Positions 32,879 to 41,068 of a DNA stretch of 64,000 nt are shown one piece after another. Location of the stretch: assembly GCF_002941025.1 (NCBI RefSeq), contig NZ_PTJS01000001.1:3100001-3164000 (forward strand). Reading direction: 5' to 3'. A program made the position numbers and the translations under genes. Source of the DNA: Streptomyces sp. QL37. GTDB taxonomy: Bacteria; Actinomycetota; Actinomycetes; Streptomycetales; Streptomycetaceae. The notes beneath the pieces were generated by a model. The model did not search any database and had not been told where the DNA came from. It saw only the letters and a list, made by a program, of their open reading frames with translations. How positions within the stretch are numbered: position 1 is the first letter of the stretch; the number at the start of each line of letters is the position of its first letter.

Positions 32879-33838
32879 ATGACCGCTCCCGTGATCCTCG
32901 TCCTGGACACCGACCCGTCACCGCGCCTGGGCCGGCTGACCGGCCGGGCCGTCGTCCGGTACGCCGACGAGCGCACGCTTGCCGCCCGGCTGCCCGGCGC
33001 GGACGTGCTGCTCGTCTGGGACTTCACCTCCGACGCCGTCCGCGAGGCCTGGCCGGGCGACGGACCACGCCCCCGCTGGGTGCACACGGCGAGTGCCGGG
33101 GTCGACCGGCTGCTCTGTCCGGAGCTGGCCGCCTCCCCCACCGTCGTCACCAACGCCCGTGGCGTCTTCGAGCTGCCCATCGCCGAGTACGTCGCGGGGC
33201 TGGTGCTCGCCTTCGCGAAGGACCTGCCCCGCACGCTGGAGCTCCAGCGGCAGCGCCGCTGGCGCCACCGGGAGACCAGGGGCCTCGCCGGGACCCGTGC
33301 CGTGGTCGTCGGCGCGGGCCCCGTCGGCCGGGAGATCATGCGACTGCTGCACGGGCTCGGCGTCCAGGTCGCGCTCGTCGGCCGTACGGCCCGCCGCACG
33401 ATCCACGGCGTCGAGGATCTGGGCCGGCTGGCGGCCGGCGCGGACTGGGTCATCTGCGCGGCCCCGCTGACGGACGCGACGCGCGGGATGTTCGACGCGC
33501 GCTTCTTCGGACTGCTCCAGCCCTCCGCGCACTTCGTCAACGTGGGGCGCGGCCCGCTGACCGTCGAGGAGGATCTGGCCGACGCACTGCGGAAGCGGTG
33601 GATCGCGGGGGCGGCGCTCGACGTGTTCCAGGAGGAGCCGCTGGGTCCGTCCAGCCCGCTGTGGGACGTGCCCGGCCTTCTGGTCTCCCCGCACATGAGC
33701 GGTGACACGGCCGGGTGGCGGGACCGGCTGGGCGAGCAGTTCGTCTCCATGTACGAGGGCTGGGTGGCCGGTGAGCCGCTCCCCAACGTGGTGGACATGG
33801 AGCGTGGTTACGTACCTTCCCCGGACGTCCCAGCCTGA
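32879..33838 (+). CDS. D-2-hydroxyacid dehydrogenase family protein
   Basis: A 319-residue NAD(P)-dependent dehydrogenase from ATG 32879. Catalytic-domain segment VLLVWDFTSDAVREAW.. WVHTASAGVDRLLCPELA; NAD-binding loop VVVGAGPVGREIMRLLHGLGV; catalytic Arg in FVNVGRGPL; Glu in ALDVFQEEPL; His in LVSPHMSGDTAGW. All three catalytic residues are present. Substrate unknown. The frame is open back to 32693, but those ~60 residues look non-coding and would overlap the divergent gene; GTG 32867 is another possible start, and none has a strong ribosome site. Confidence 0.88.
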   Translation: MTAPVILVLDTDPSPRLGRLTGRAVVRYADERTLAARLPGADVLLVWDFTSDAVREAWPGDGPRPRWVHTASAGVDRLLCPELAASPTVVTNARGVFELPIAEYVAGLVLAFAKDLPRTLELQRQRRWRHRETRGLAGTRAVVVGAGPVGREIMRLLHGLGVQVALVGRTARRTIHGVEDLGRLAAGADWVICAAPLTDATRGMFDARFFGLLQPSAHFVNVGRGPLTVEEDLADALRKRWIAGAALDVFQEEPLGPSSPLWDVPGLLVSPHMSGDTAGWRDRLGEQFVSMYEGWVAGEPLPNVVDMERGYVPSPDVPA

Positions 33839-33867
33839 CGGTCCGGAGTGACGGTCCGGAGTGACGG
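33836..33867. repeat. Tandem 13-nt repeat, 2.5 copies
   Basis: TGACGGTCCGGAG at 33836-33848 and 33849-33861, then a partial TGACGG. It begins with the stop codon of the dehydrogenase gene. Confidence 0.85.
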
Positions 33868-34069
33868 GCAGTCATGAAGCCGCACACGGCGGGGAATACG
33901 CCCCGCACACCCGTCGTCGCACTCCGCCCATGACGAGACACGGGAAGGTCACCCTCCGGCCACTGTTCGGTTACATGGCAGCGCTTGCTGCATAGACGTC
34001 CGGGAGCGGGAAGGTGCTCACCCTGTCCTGACTGTTCGACACCCCGATTTCTCCAGGAGATTGCGAACC

Positions 34070-34972
34070 ATGGCTGACTTCCCTCACCTGTCCCGTCGGG
34101 GCTTTCTCAATCGAACTGCCGCCGTGGGAGGTCTGCTCGTCGTCCCCGGCCTGCTCTCCGCGTGCAGCAAGACGGACGCCGGATCCGCGGACGGTGAGGA
34201 CGCACTCCACAAGCTCCGCAAGCAGGGCTTCGTCAGGGTCGCGTACGCCAACGAGGCCCCGTACGGCTACATGGAGGGCAAGGAGCTCAAGGGCGAGGCC
34301 CCCACGCTGCACCGGGAGATATTCAAGGCGCTCGGCGTGGAGGAGCTGAAGCCCACCCTCTCGGAGTGGGACGGCCTCATCCCCGGCCTCCAGGCGGGCA
34401 AGTACGACGTCGTCAGCGCGGGCATGGCCATCACCCCCGAGCGCTGCGCCAACGCCCTCTTCTCCGAACCGGAGTTCATCTCCCCCACCGCCCTGATGGT
34501 GAAGAAGGGCAACCCGAAGAAGCTCACCGACCTGGCCTCCGCGAAGGCGGCCGGGGTCACCGTCGGCGTGATGTCCGGAGCGGTCGAGGCCTCGTACGCC
34601 GAGGGCGCGGGCATCGCCGAGGGGAAGATCAAGACACTGCAGAAGCCGCAGGACGGCGCGGACGCCGTCAAGGGCGGCCGGATCGACGCCTTCCTGCTCA
34701 CCGGCATCTCGCTGCGCTGGCTCGCCAAGACCAATCCGGACACCGAGGTCACCGAGGCCTTCGTCCCCGAGCTGGACGGCACGAAGCAGTTCTCGCCGGG
34801 CGGTGCGGTGTTCCGCAAGGGCAACGAGGACCTGCGGGACGCCTTCAACCGCGAGCTCAAGAAGATCGTCTCGGACAGGTCCCGCTACGTGGAACTCCTC
34901 CAGGAGTACGGCTTCGGCGCGACGGAGATTCCGCCGGCCACGCTCAAGACGGCCGACCTGTGCAAGGGCTGA
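34070..34972 (+). CDS. ehuB: Ectoine/amino-acid ABC transporter substrate-binding protein EhuB-type
   Basis: A 300-residue family-3 solute-binding protein. Twin-arginine lipoprotein signal (SRRGFLNRTAAVGGLLVVPGLLSACSK): RR plus lipobox LLSAC. SBP-3 core: GFVRVAYANEAPYGYMEGKELKGEAPTLHREIFKALG, LIPGLQAGKYDVVSAGMAITPERC, VGVMSGAVEASYAEG. AGGAGA lies 9 nt before ATG 34070. First gene of a four-gene ABC operon whose composition (SBP, two permeases, ATPase) and sequences match the ehuBCDA ectoine/hydroxyectoine importers; related polar amino-acid importers cannot be excluded. Confidence 0.85.
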   Translation: MADFPHLSRRGFLNRTAAVGGLLVVPGLLSACSKTDAGSADGEDALHKLRKQGFVRVAYANEAPYGYMEGKELKGEAPTLHREIFKALGVEELKPTLSEWDGLIPGLQAGKYDVVSAGMAITPERCANALFSEPEFISPTALMVKKGNPKKLTDLASAKAAGVTVGVMSGAVEASYAEGAGIAEGKIKTLQKPQDGADAVKGGRIDAFLLTGISLRWLAKTNPDTEVTEAFVPELDGTKQFSPGGAVFRKGNEDLRDAFNRELKKIVSDRSRYVELLQEYGFGATEIPPATLKTADLCKG

Positions 34973-34991
34973 CGAGGACGGACCCCACCGT

Positions 34992-35726
34992 ATGAGTGAC
35001 TTCCTCTCCATACTCGGCGAAGAGTTCCCCCAGGTCGGATCGGGCCTGTGGGTGACGCTCGAGGCGACGGTCCTGGGCTCCCTGCTCGCCCTGCTGCTGT
35101 CGTTCGTCCTCGGCCTCGCCGCGGGCAGCAGGCTGCTGCTGGTACGCGGGGTCTCCCGGACCGTCGTGGAGTTCTTCCGCGGCACCTCGCTCTACATCCA
35201 GCTGTTCTGGCTCTACTACGCGATGCCGCCCCTCACGGGGTACGAACTCACCCCACTGGTCTGCGGGGTCGTCGCCTTCGGCCTGAACTACGGGGCGTAC
35301 GGCTCCGAGATCGTGCGCGGCGCGATCAACTCCGTGCCGCGCGCGCAGTACGAGGCCGCGGTGGCGCTGAACATGACGCCCTTCCACCGCATGCGGAAGG
35401 TGATCATGCCGCAGGCCTGGGTGCAGATGATCCCGTCCTTCACCAACCTGCTGATCCAGCTGCTGAAGTGCACGCCACTGCTGTGGCTGCTCTCCGCGGC
35501 CGACCTGATGACCGCGATCGAACACGTCCGCAGCCGGAGCGGTGAGAGCCTCATCACCTATCTGCTGCTGCTGGCCGTCTACTTCGTCCTCGCCTACGCG
35601 CTGACGCTCCTGATGAACATGCTGGAGCGCACCGCCAAGCGGCGGCTGGGACTGCACACCGGTGCGGGCAGCCTGCTCAGGACACGCACGGCGGAAGCCG
35701 CCGCCACAGCGGGAGGTGCCCGGTGA
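34992..35726 (+). CDS. ehuC: ABC transporter permease EhuC-type
   Basis: A 244-residue His/Glu-family permease: GLWVTLEATVLGSLLALLLSFVLGLAAG, VVEFFRGTSLYIQLFWLYYAMP, the conserved cytoplasmic loop GAINSVPRAQYEAAVALNMTPFHRMRKVIMPQA, and LIQLLKCTPLLWLLSAADLM. Five or so membrane helices. Starts 19 nt after ehuB and overlaps ehuD by 4 nt (GTGA). Confidence 0.88.
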   Translation: MSDFLSILGEEFPQVGSGLWVTLEATVLGSLLALLLSFVLGLAAGSRLLLVRGVSRTVVEFFRGTSLYIQLFWLYYAMPPLTGYELTPLVCGVVAFGLNYGAYGSEIVRGAINSVPRAQYEAAVALNMTPFHRMRKVIMPQAWVQMIPSFTNLLIQLLKCTPLLWLLSAADLMTAIEHVRSRSGESLITYLLLLAVYFVLAYALTLLMNMLERTAKRRLGLHTGAGSLLRTRTAEAAATAGGAR

Positions 35727-36367
35727 ACCAGTCGTTCCGGTGGGATGCCGTCGGGGACGCCTTTCCCCTGCTGCTCGAAGGATTCAGGGTCACCCTGCTC
35801 GCGACCGTGCTCGGCACGCTCGTGGCGGCGGTGCTGGGACTGGCCGTCGCCGTGGCCGGCCGGGCACCGTCCCGCTTCGTGACCGTGCCGGTGAAGGCGG
35901 TCACGGAGTTCGTCCGCTCGACTCCGCTGCTGGTCCAGCTGGTGGGCGCGGCAGCCGTCTTCAGCTCCGTGGAGCCGCTGACCATCGGCATCATCGTGCT
36001 GGGCATCCACTACGCCGCGTACACCTCGGAGGTCTACCGCGCCGGGATCGACGGTGTGCCCAAGGGGCAGTGGGAGGCCTGCCGGGCGCTCTCCATGTCG
36101 CCCCGGCGGACCTGGCAGGCCGTGATCCTGCCGCAGGCGGTGCGCAACGTGCTGCCCGCGCTCGGCAACTACGCGATCTCGATGTTCAAGGAGACTCCCT
36201 TCCTCGCCGTGATCACGGTGCAGGAAATGGTCTTCGAAGCCCGGAAGTACGGAGCCGACCACTTCGTGTACACCGAGGTGTTCACGCTCGCCGGACTTGT
36301 CTTCCTGGTCGCGAGTTACCCCACCTCACTGCTCATGAGAAAGCTGGAGAAGCGCCTTGGCCACTGA
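35723..36367 (+). CDS. ehuD: ABC transporter permease EhuD-type
   Basis: A 214-residue polar-amino-acid-type permease: LLEGFRVTLLATVLGTLVAAVLGLAVAVAG, EFVRSTPLLVQLVGAAAVF, AGIDGVPKGQWEACRALSMSPRRTWQAVILPQAVRNVLPALGNY, FKETPFLAVITVQEM. GTG start overlaps ehuC; stop overlaps ehuA by 11 nt. Pairs with EhuC to form the channel. Confidence 0.88.
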   Translation: MNQSFRWDAVGDAFPLLLEGFRVTLLATVLGTLVAAVLGLAVAVAGRAPSRFVTVPVKAVTEFVRSTPLLVQLVGAAAVFSSVEPLTIGIIVLGIHYAAYTSEVYRAGIDGVPKGQWEACRALSMSPRRTWQAVILPQAVRNVLPALGNYAISMFKETPFLAVITVQEMVFEARKYGADHFVYTEVFTLAGLVFLVASYPTSLLMRKLEKRLGH

Positions 36368-37199
36368 ATCCGCACCCCTCGAAAAGGAACCCGGGCCCGC
36401 GGACGCGGCTCCGGACACCGCGCTGACCGGCGTCGAGCCGCTGGTCCGCTTCGACAAGGTCGTCAAGCGGTACGGCGATCATGTGGTCCTGGACGAGCTG
36501 GACTTCACCGTGCGGCGCGGCGAGCACGTCACGCTGATCGGCCCCAGCGGCTCGGGAAAGACGACCATCCTGCGGCTCCTGATGACGCTGGAGAAGGTCA
36601 GCGACGGCGTGATCTGGGTGGACGGCTCGCCGCTCTCGCACGTCCGGACGCCGTCCGGCTCGCTGAAGCCCGCCGGCGAGAAGCAGTTGCGGGAGTCCCG
36701 GAAGAAGATCGGGATGGTCTTCCAGCAGTTCAACCTCTTCCCGAACATGAAGGTGCTCCAGAACATCACCGAGGCTCCCGTCAACGTCCTCGGCATGGAG
36801 AAGGACGAGGCGGAGGCCCGGGCGCGGGAGCTGCTCGACCTGGTCGGGCTCTCCGGCAAGATCGACGCCCATCCCTCCCAGCTCTCCGGCGGCCAGCAGC
36901 AGCGCGTCGCCATCGCCCGCGCGCTGGCGATGCGGCCGGAGATCCTGCTGCTCGACGAGGTCACGTCGGCCCTGGACCCGGAGCTGGTGGCGGGTGTGCT
37001 CGACCTGCTCTGCGACATCGCGAGGAACACCAACATCACGATGCTCTGCGTGACCCACGAGATGAACTTCGCCCGGGACGTGTCCGAAAAGGTCCTGATG
37101 TTCGACGCGGGACGGGTCGTGGAGTCCGGTACGCCGGAAAAAATATTCACCGCCCCCGAGCACGAACGCACGCGCGAATTCCTCAACGCGGTGCTGTGA
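36357..37199 (+). CDS. ehuA: ABC transporter ATPase EhuA-type
   Basis: A 280-residue ABC ATPase from TTG 36357 (GGAG 7 nt upstream, overlapping ehuD). Walker A GPSGSGKTT, Q-loop GMVFQQFNLFPNM, signature LSGGQQQRVAIARALAM, Walker B ILLLDEVTSALDPE, H-loop LCVTHEM. The typical polar amino acid ATPase ending ESGTPEKIFTAPEHERTREFLNAVL is present. Energises uptake through EhuC/EhuD. A terminator follows at 37245. Confidence 0.92.
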   Translation: MATESAPLEKEPGPADAAPDTALTGVEPLVRFDKVVKRYGDHVVLDELDFTVRRGEHVTLIGPSGSGKTTILRLLMTLEKVSDGVIWVDGSPLSHVRTPSGSLKPAGEKQLRESRKKIGMVFQQFNLFPNMKVLQNITEAPVNVLGMEKDEAEARARELLDLVGLSGKIDAHPSQLSGGQQQRVAIARALAMRPEILLLDEVTSALDPELVAGVLDLLCDIARNTNITMLCVTHEMNFARDVSEKVLMFDAGRVVESGTPEKIFTAPEHERTREFLNAVL

Positions 37200-37244
37200 C
37201 CTCGCCTTTGCCATGTCGACCGTGACCTTGGCATATGCCGCACG

Positions 37245-37277
37245 GGTGCGCCCCAGCTGACGCAGCCGGGGCGCACC
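37245..37277 (+). terminator. Stem-loop terminator of the ehu operon
   Basis: 10-bp stem GGTGCGCCCC (37245-37254) with GGGGCGCACC (37268-37277), 13-nt loop. No T-tract. Confidence 0.7.
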
Positions 37278-37375
37278 ATCAACTCCTCGCCGCCCCCTCC
37301 CCAATGGCCTGTTGGCGACTATCGTGGGTCATGAGCTTGCGGTCACAACCTGGCAGATGCCCTGGAGGGGGAACC

Positions 37376-38134
37376 GTGGCGTTGAAGCCCGAGCCGAAGG
37401 CGCCGTTCCATTCGGTGCAGTACGCCCTTCGGGTGCTCGAGTCCGTGTCCACCCACGGCGGCGGGGTGACCGAGGCGCGGCTCTCCCGGGAGACGGGACT
37501 GCCGACGGGACATCTCACCCCACTCCTGCTGACGCTGCGCCGCGAGGGATACGTCGAGCAGGTCGCCGACGGCGCGTACATCGTCGGGTCCTCGCTCCTG
37601 GAGCTGGGCTCCGGCGCCGCCCGCAGGCGGGCCCTGGAGGCGAAGCTCCAGCAGACCCTCGTGCAGCTGCGCGACTCGGTCGGTGCGGCCGTCTACGTCA
37701 GCCGCTACGTCGACGGGGAGATCCGCGTCACGCAGATGGCCGACGGGCCGCGCACGCCCGCCGTCAACGAGTGGGTCGACTTCCGGTCGGCGGCGCACGC
37801 CAGCGCGATCGGCAAGTGCCTGCTGACACAGCTCGACCAGAACGGCCGGCGCGACCACCTGTCCCGGCACCGGATCGCACGGCTGACGTCGCGGACGATC
37901 ACGAACGAGAAGGTGCTCTTCTCCAAACTGGACAGCCAGCCGGCGACGGTCCCGGTGCTCGACCTCCAGGAGTACGCCGTGGGCACGGTGTGCGCGGCCG
38001 TTCCGCTGACGGCGGGCTCGTCGGCCGGGTGTCTGGCGCTCTCCCTGCCGATCGAGCACGCCCACCGGCTGCGGGCCGCGGCCGCGACGCTGAACCGCCG
38101 CGCGGCGCCGGTTCTGCTGTCGCTGACCCTCTGA
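37376..38134 (+). CDS. IclR-family transcriptional regulator
   Basis: A 252-residue protein from GTG 37376 (GGAGGGGG immediately upstream). N-terminal winged HTH at ~10-75 (SVQYALRVLESVSTHGGGVTEARLSRETGLPTGHLTPLLLTLRREGYVEQ), and the C-terminal IclR effector domain (AAVYVSRYVDGEIRVTQ.. DFRSAAHASAIGKCLLTQL.. YAVGTVCAAVPLTAGSSAGCLALSLP). Position after ehuBCDA suggests it may control that operon, but there is a terminator and ~100 nt between them. Confidence 0.9.
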   Translation: MALKPEPKAPFHSVQYALRVLESVSTHGGGVTEARLSRETGLPTGHLTPLLLTLRREGYVEQVADGAYIVGSSLLELGSGAARRRALEAKLQQTLVQLRDSVGAAVYVSRYVDGEIRVTQMADGPRTPAVNEWVDFRSAAHASAIGKCLLTQLDQNGRRDHLSRHRIARLTSRTITNEKVLFSKLDSQPATVPVLDLQEYAVGTVCAAVPLTAGSSAGCLALSLPIEHAHRLRAAAATLNRRAAPVLLSLTL

Positions 38135-38328
38135 TACCCGGTCCGCAAGCCCCCCTGTGGAATGCGCCACGCCCGGACAGTGGCGCGCAGGCCTCGCCCG
38201 GTGTAGATGTACGGGTGCGGACCCGCAGGTCAGGGGCGGGTCCGCACGATCCGGCGGCTGCCGCCGGGGCGCTGCGGGCGGGTGTCAAGAGCACCCCTGA
38301 GGACCAGGTATTATTTTCGAGTCAGCAG

Positions 38329-38402
38329 GCGCCGTTAGCTCAGTTGGTTAGAGCAGCTGACTCTTAATCAGCGGGTCCGGGGTTCGAGTCCCTGACGGCG
38401 CA
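38329..38402 (+). tRNA. tRNA-Lys (CTT), copy 2
   Basis: 74-nt cloverleaf identical to the copies at 27074 and 42522, again preceded by GTCAGCAG. A TATTAT box lies about 18 nt upstream of the mature 5' end and is a likely -10 element. Confidence 0.98.
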
Positions 38403-38409
38403 CAGACAC

Positions 38410-38448
38410 CACAGTGGGCGGTCTCCTTCCGGGAGGCCGCCCACTGTG
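38410..38448 (+). terminator. Terminator after tRNA-Lys copy 2
   Basis: Stem CACAGTGGGCGG (38410-38421) with CCGCCCACTGTG (38437-38448), extended inward, followed by TTT. It probably also ends the converging AA10 gene. Confidence 0.88.
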
Positions 38449-38465
38449 TTTCGTGCCGTGCTGGA

Positions 38466-39056
38466 TCAGAACTTCACGTCGGAGCACGCGTAGAACGCGT
38501 TGCTGGTGTCGGCGACGTTCCAGACGGCCAGGATGACGTGCTTCCCGGACTTCTGGGTGGGCATCGTGCCCTGGTGGGTCAGTGTCGCCGGCGGCTGCTG
38601 GTTGCCGTACGGCACCGTCATGAAGGGCTGCGACTCCAGTGCCGCTCTGGTCAGCGGCTTGGTGGAGTCCCAGCCGTTCTTGGTGATGTAGTAGCGGAAG
38701 TCGCTGGTGGAGTGCCGGGCGGTGAACTGCCAGCGGAAGCTGTAGCCCTGCCCCGCGGTGACCTGGGTGGCGGGCCAGTTGCCGCCGCGCGGGTCGTCGA
38801 GCTGAGCGAAACCGCTGTTCCCGCCGGCGCAGATCTTGCCGTCCGCAGGCCCTGCCGCCGGGAAGCCCTTGGGGCCCTCGACGCTCTGCGGTTCCCACTG
38901 GATGTTGCCGCAGCCGGTGACGGTGCCGTTGGCACAGAGCTTCTGCCGGCTGATGGGGGAATCCGTGTATCCGTGACTGCTGGCGCTGCTGGTCGCGAAC
39001 ATGGAGACGCCCGCTATCGCCAGGCCGATGACGGCCGCGCTTGCCCTTTTCCGCAT
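38466..39056 (-). CDS. AA10 lytic polysaccharide monooxygenase (chitin-active type)
   Basis: A 196-residue secreted single-domain AA10 enzyme. The signal peptide is cut before His28 (..SSASS/HGYTDSP), giving the N-terminal copper-binding histidine; the second brace histidine lies in RWQFTARHSTSDFRYYITK. Other family segments: WEPQSVEGPKGFP, DGKICAGGNSGFAQLDDP, GKHVILAVWNVADTSNAFYACSDVKF. It oxidatively cleaves crystalline chitin (related members act on cellulose) and boosts chitinases. Upstream DasR-type and chitinase-promoter-like repeats support a chitin role. Confidence 0.93.
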   Translation of the reverse strand: MRKRASAAVIGLAIAGVSMFATSSASSHGYTDSPISRQKLCANGTVTGCGNIQWEPQSVEGPKGFPAAGPADGKICAGGNSGFAQLDDPRGGNWPATQVTAGQGYSFRWQFTARHSTSDFRYYITKNGWDSTKPLTRAALESQPFMTVPYGNQQPPATLTHQGTMPTQKSGKHVILAVWNVADTSNAFYACSDVKF

Positions 39057-39125
39057 GCTGTGTCGCTCCTCGAGAACGTGGGGGATGTTCTGGGGATGAT
39101 CCGAACTGTGCTGCGCGCCTCGCTG

Positions 39126-39180
39126 TGCGGTCTAGACCAAGTCCAGATTATTGACGCGGCATGAACATGTCCAGACCAAT
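39126..39180. promoter_or_regulatory. DasR-type (dre) site and chitinase-promoter-like direct repeat upstream of AA10 gene
   Basis: GGTCTAGACC at 39129-39138 is a perfect 10-bp palindrome at the core of the dre consensus (TGGTCTAGACCA). A second related copy GTCCAGACCAA lies at 39169-39179. Streptomyces chitinase promoters carry such repeats, and DasR represses chitin genes until glucosamine phosphates accumulate. Confidence 0.75.
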
Positions 39181-39225
39181 GTGGATCGGGTTTTCCGGGG
39201 CACCCTCCGGTGGGGGCGGAGGCCG

Positions 39226-41031
39226 TCAGGCCCCTTCCCCGCCGCTGCGGCCGGTGTAGAAGGCCACCGTCAGATCCCTGACCAGGGCCTTGTGTTCGTA
39301 GGAGTCGAGCTCGACCATGCCGCGCGCGGTCAGCCGGCCGACGGTGTCGTCCACCGCGTCGACGACGGAGGTCAGCACCTCGTCCCGGTGCTTCGCGTCG
39401 ATGGCCGCCACCCGGCACCGCTGCATCGCCGCCGCGACCTCGGGGGCGTACTCGATCCCGGTCGGCTGCGCGGAGTAGACCTCGATGCCCACGGGCGCGC
39501 AGTCCGCCTTCACCATGCGGGTCAGCGCGTCGCCCACCGCCTCCGCGTCGCGCAGGGTGCGGGTGTCCTCGTGGAACGCATCGGCGGGCAGCTGCGAGAG
39601 GACCCGGGCCAGTGCCGCCTCCACCTGGTCACGCAGGTAGCACTCGTGGTCCGCGACACCGAGCGTGGCCCGCGCGGTGTCCCTCACCCGCCATACGACG
39701 AGGACCACGGCGCGCAGCGCGGTACCGCTCGCGTCCACGGCGGACATCGGCTCACTGCGCCAGTGCCGCAGGCGTACGTCGATCCGGCGGCGCCGCAGGA
39801 TCGGGGAGATCCAGAGGAGGCCGGTGCGCCGGACGCTGCCCCGGTAGTCGCCGAAGAGCGTCAGCACCGAGGCGTGTCCGGACCGGCCCCGTCCGAGACC
39901 GCAGAGCGCGAACAGTGCCACCGCCGCTCCCAGGGCGAGCAGCGCCCAGGTCCCGGTGCCGATGCCGTCGTACGGGCGTGCCCCGAGTCCGAGCCGGCCG
40001 GTCAGGGCGGCGGGCAGTGCGCCCTGCCACCACAGCACGGCGAGTCCGGCGGCCACCCCGGCCGTCGCGGTGGACAGCGCGGCCCAGCCCGGCAGTACGG
40101 GTCCCGGCCGCTCGGTGAGCCGGGGGTCGGCCAGGGGCGCGGGCCGGGTGGGCACCTGCGTCCGGCGGGACCGCGGCAGGGGCGTGCGGCGCTCGTCGGA
40201 CCGCCGGGCGGTGCCGGCCCCCGCGCCGGTGGGCCCGTCGCCCTGGCCGTCGTCGCGGAAGAGCAGGTGCACGGGGATGGGCGCGGTGGTCTCGGTGGTG
40301 ATGACGGGCTGCCGGCGCCCGGCACCCCACCAGGCGACCGGGTCCGCGGCACCGACGGTGAGCGTGACCGGGGCGCGCTCCTCTGCCCCGACGGACCGGA
40401 ATCGGCCGGACTCGGGCTTCCGGAGATCCAGCGGCCGTTCACCCCGGTCCGCCGGGCCGGGTGAGGTGTCATCGTCCGGGCCGGGCACCTTGTCCTCGTT
40501 CCGGCCCGCCGGGCCGGGCACCGCCCCCGTGTCCGTACCGATGACCGCTTCCGGAACGGACGGCAGAAGACATGTCTCCGGCTCCGTCTCCAGGGGTTCG
40601 GGGTCACGCACCGGCTCGGAGCCGAGCCACGGCTCCAGATCCAGGTCGAGGTCCGGGTCCCTCGGCCCGGACGCCGGCTCCGGTTCCGTATCCGGCCCCA
40701 GCCCCAGGTCCATCCCCAGGTCCAGGTCCAGAGGGACACCCACGCCGTCCGCCGGTACCGCCCGGCCCACCACGGCGACGGCGTCCAGGGCCGGTCCCAG
40801 ATCCGGCGGGATGTCGTCCTCCACCGCCGCCGGCACGTCCACCGCGTGAGCCGGAGCGGCGTCCGCCCCCTCCCCGGCCCGCTCCGCCGACGGCACCGGC
40901 ACCGCCACCGGTGTCACCTCGGCAGACACCTCTCCCTGCGCGTCCCCCACACCGGGACCGGGCACGATCACCCGCGTGTCCCGCTCGCCCAGCTCGTCCC
41001 ACTCGCCCCGCACGTTCTCCGTAGACCGCAT
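39226..41031 (-). CDS. SPFH/Band-7 domain protein with long disordered acidic N-terminus
   Basis: A 601-residue protein. Residues 1-310 are Pro/Asp/Glu/Gly-rich low complexity, with DLDLDLG and PDTEPEP-type repeats and one more ordered patch near 221-261. TM segments at ~314-334 (WAALSTATAGVAAGLAVLWW) and ~361-379. SPFH domain ~385-600 (VLTLFGDYRGSVRRTGLLWISPI.. VDASGTALRAVVLVVWRVRDTARA.. YLRDQVEAALARVLSQLPADAFHEDTRTL). SPFH proteins scaffold membrane microdomains. ATG 41031 has GGAGG upstream; ATG 41046 is the alternative. The N-terminal extension is unusual for bacterial SPFH proteins. Confidence 0.85.
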   Translation of the reverse strand: MRSTENVRGEWDELGERDTRVIVPGPGVGDAQGEVSAEVTPVAVPVPSAERAGEGADAAPAHAVDVPAAVEDDIPPDLGPALDAVAVVGRAVPADGVGVPLDLDLGMDLGLGPDTEPEPASGPRDPDLDLDLEPWLGSEPVRDPEPLETEPETCLLPSVPEAVIGTDTGAVPGPAGRNEDKVPGPDDDTSPGPADRGERPLDLRKPESGRFRSVGAEERAPVTLTVGAADPVAWWGAGRRQPVITTETTAPIPVHLLFRDDGQGDGPTGAGAGTARRSDERRTPLPRSRRTQVPTRPAPLADPRLTERPGPVLPGWAALSTATAGVAAGLAVLWWQGALPAALTGRLGLGARPYDGIGTGTWALLALGAAVALFALCGLGRGRSGHASVLTLFGDYRGSVRRTGLLWISPILRRRRIDVRLRHWRSEPMSAVDASGTALRAVVLVVWRVRDTARATLGVADHECYLRDQVEAALARVLSQLPADAFHEDTRTLRDAEAVGDALTRMVKADCAPVGIEVYSAQPTGIEYAPEVAAAMQRCRVAAIDAKHRDEVLTSVVDAVDDTVGRLTARGMVELDSYEHKALVRDLTVAFYTGRSGGEGA

Positions 41032-41068
41032 TCCCGCCTCCGTCATGTCCGTTCCGTCGCTTCACCCG

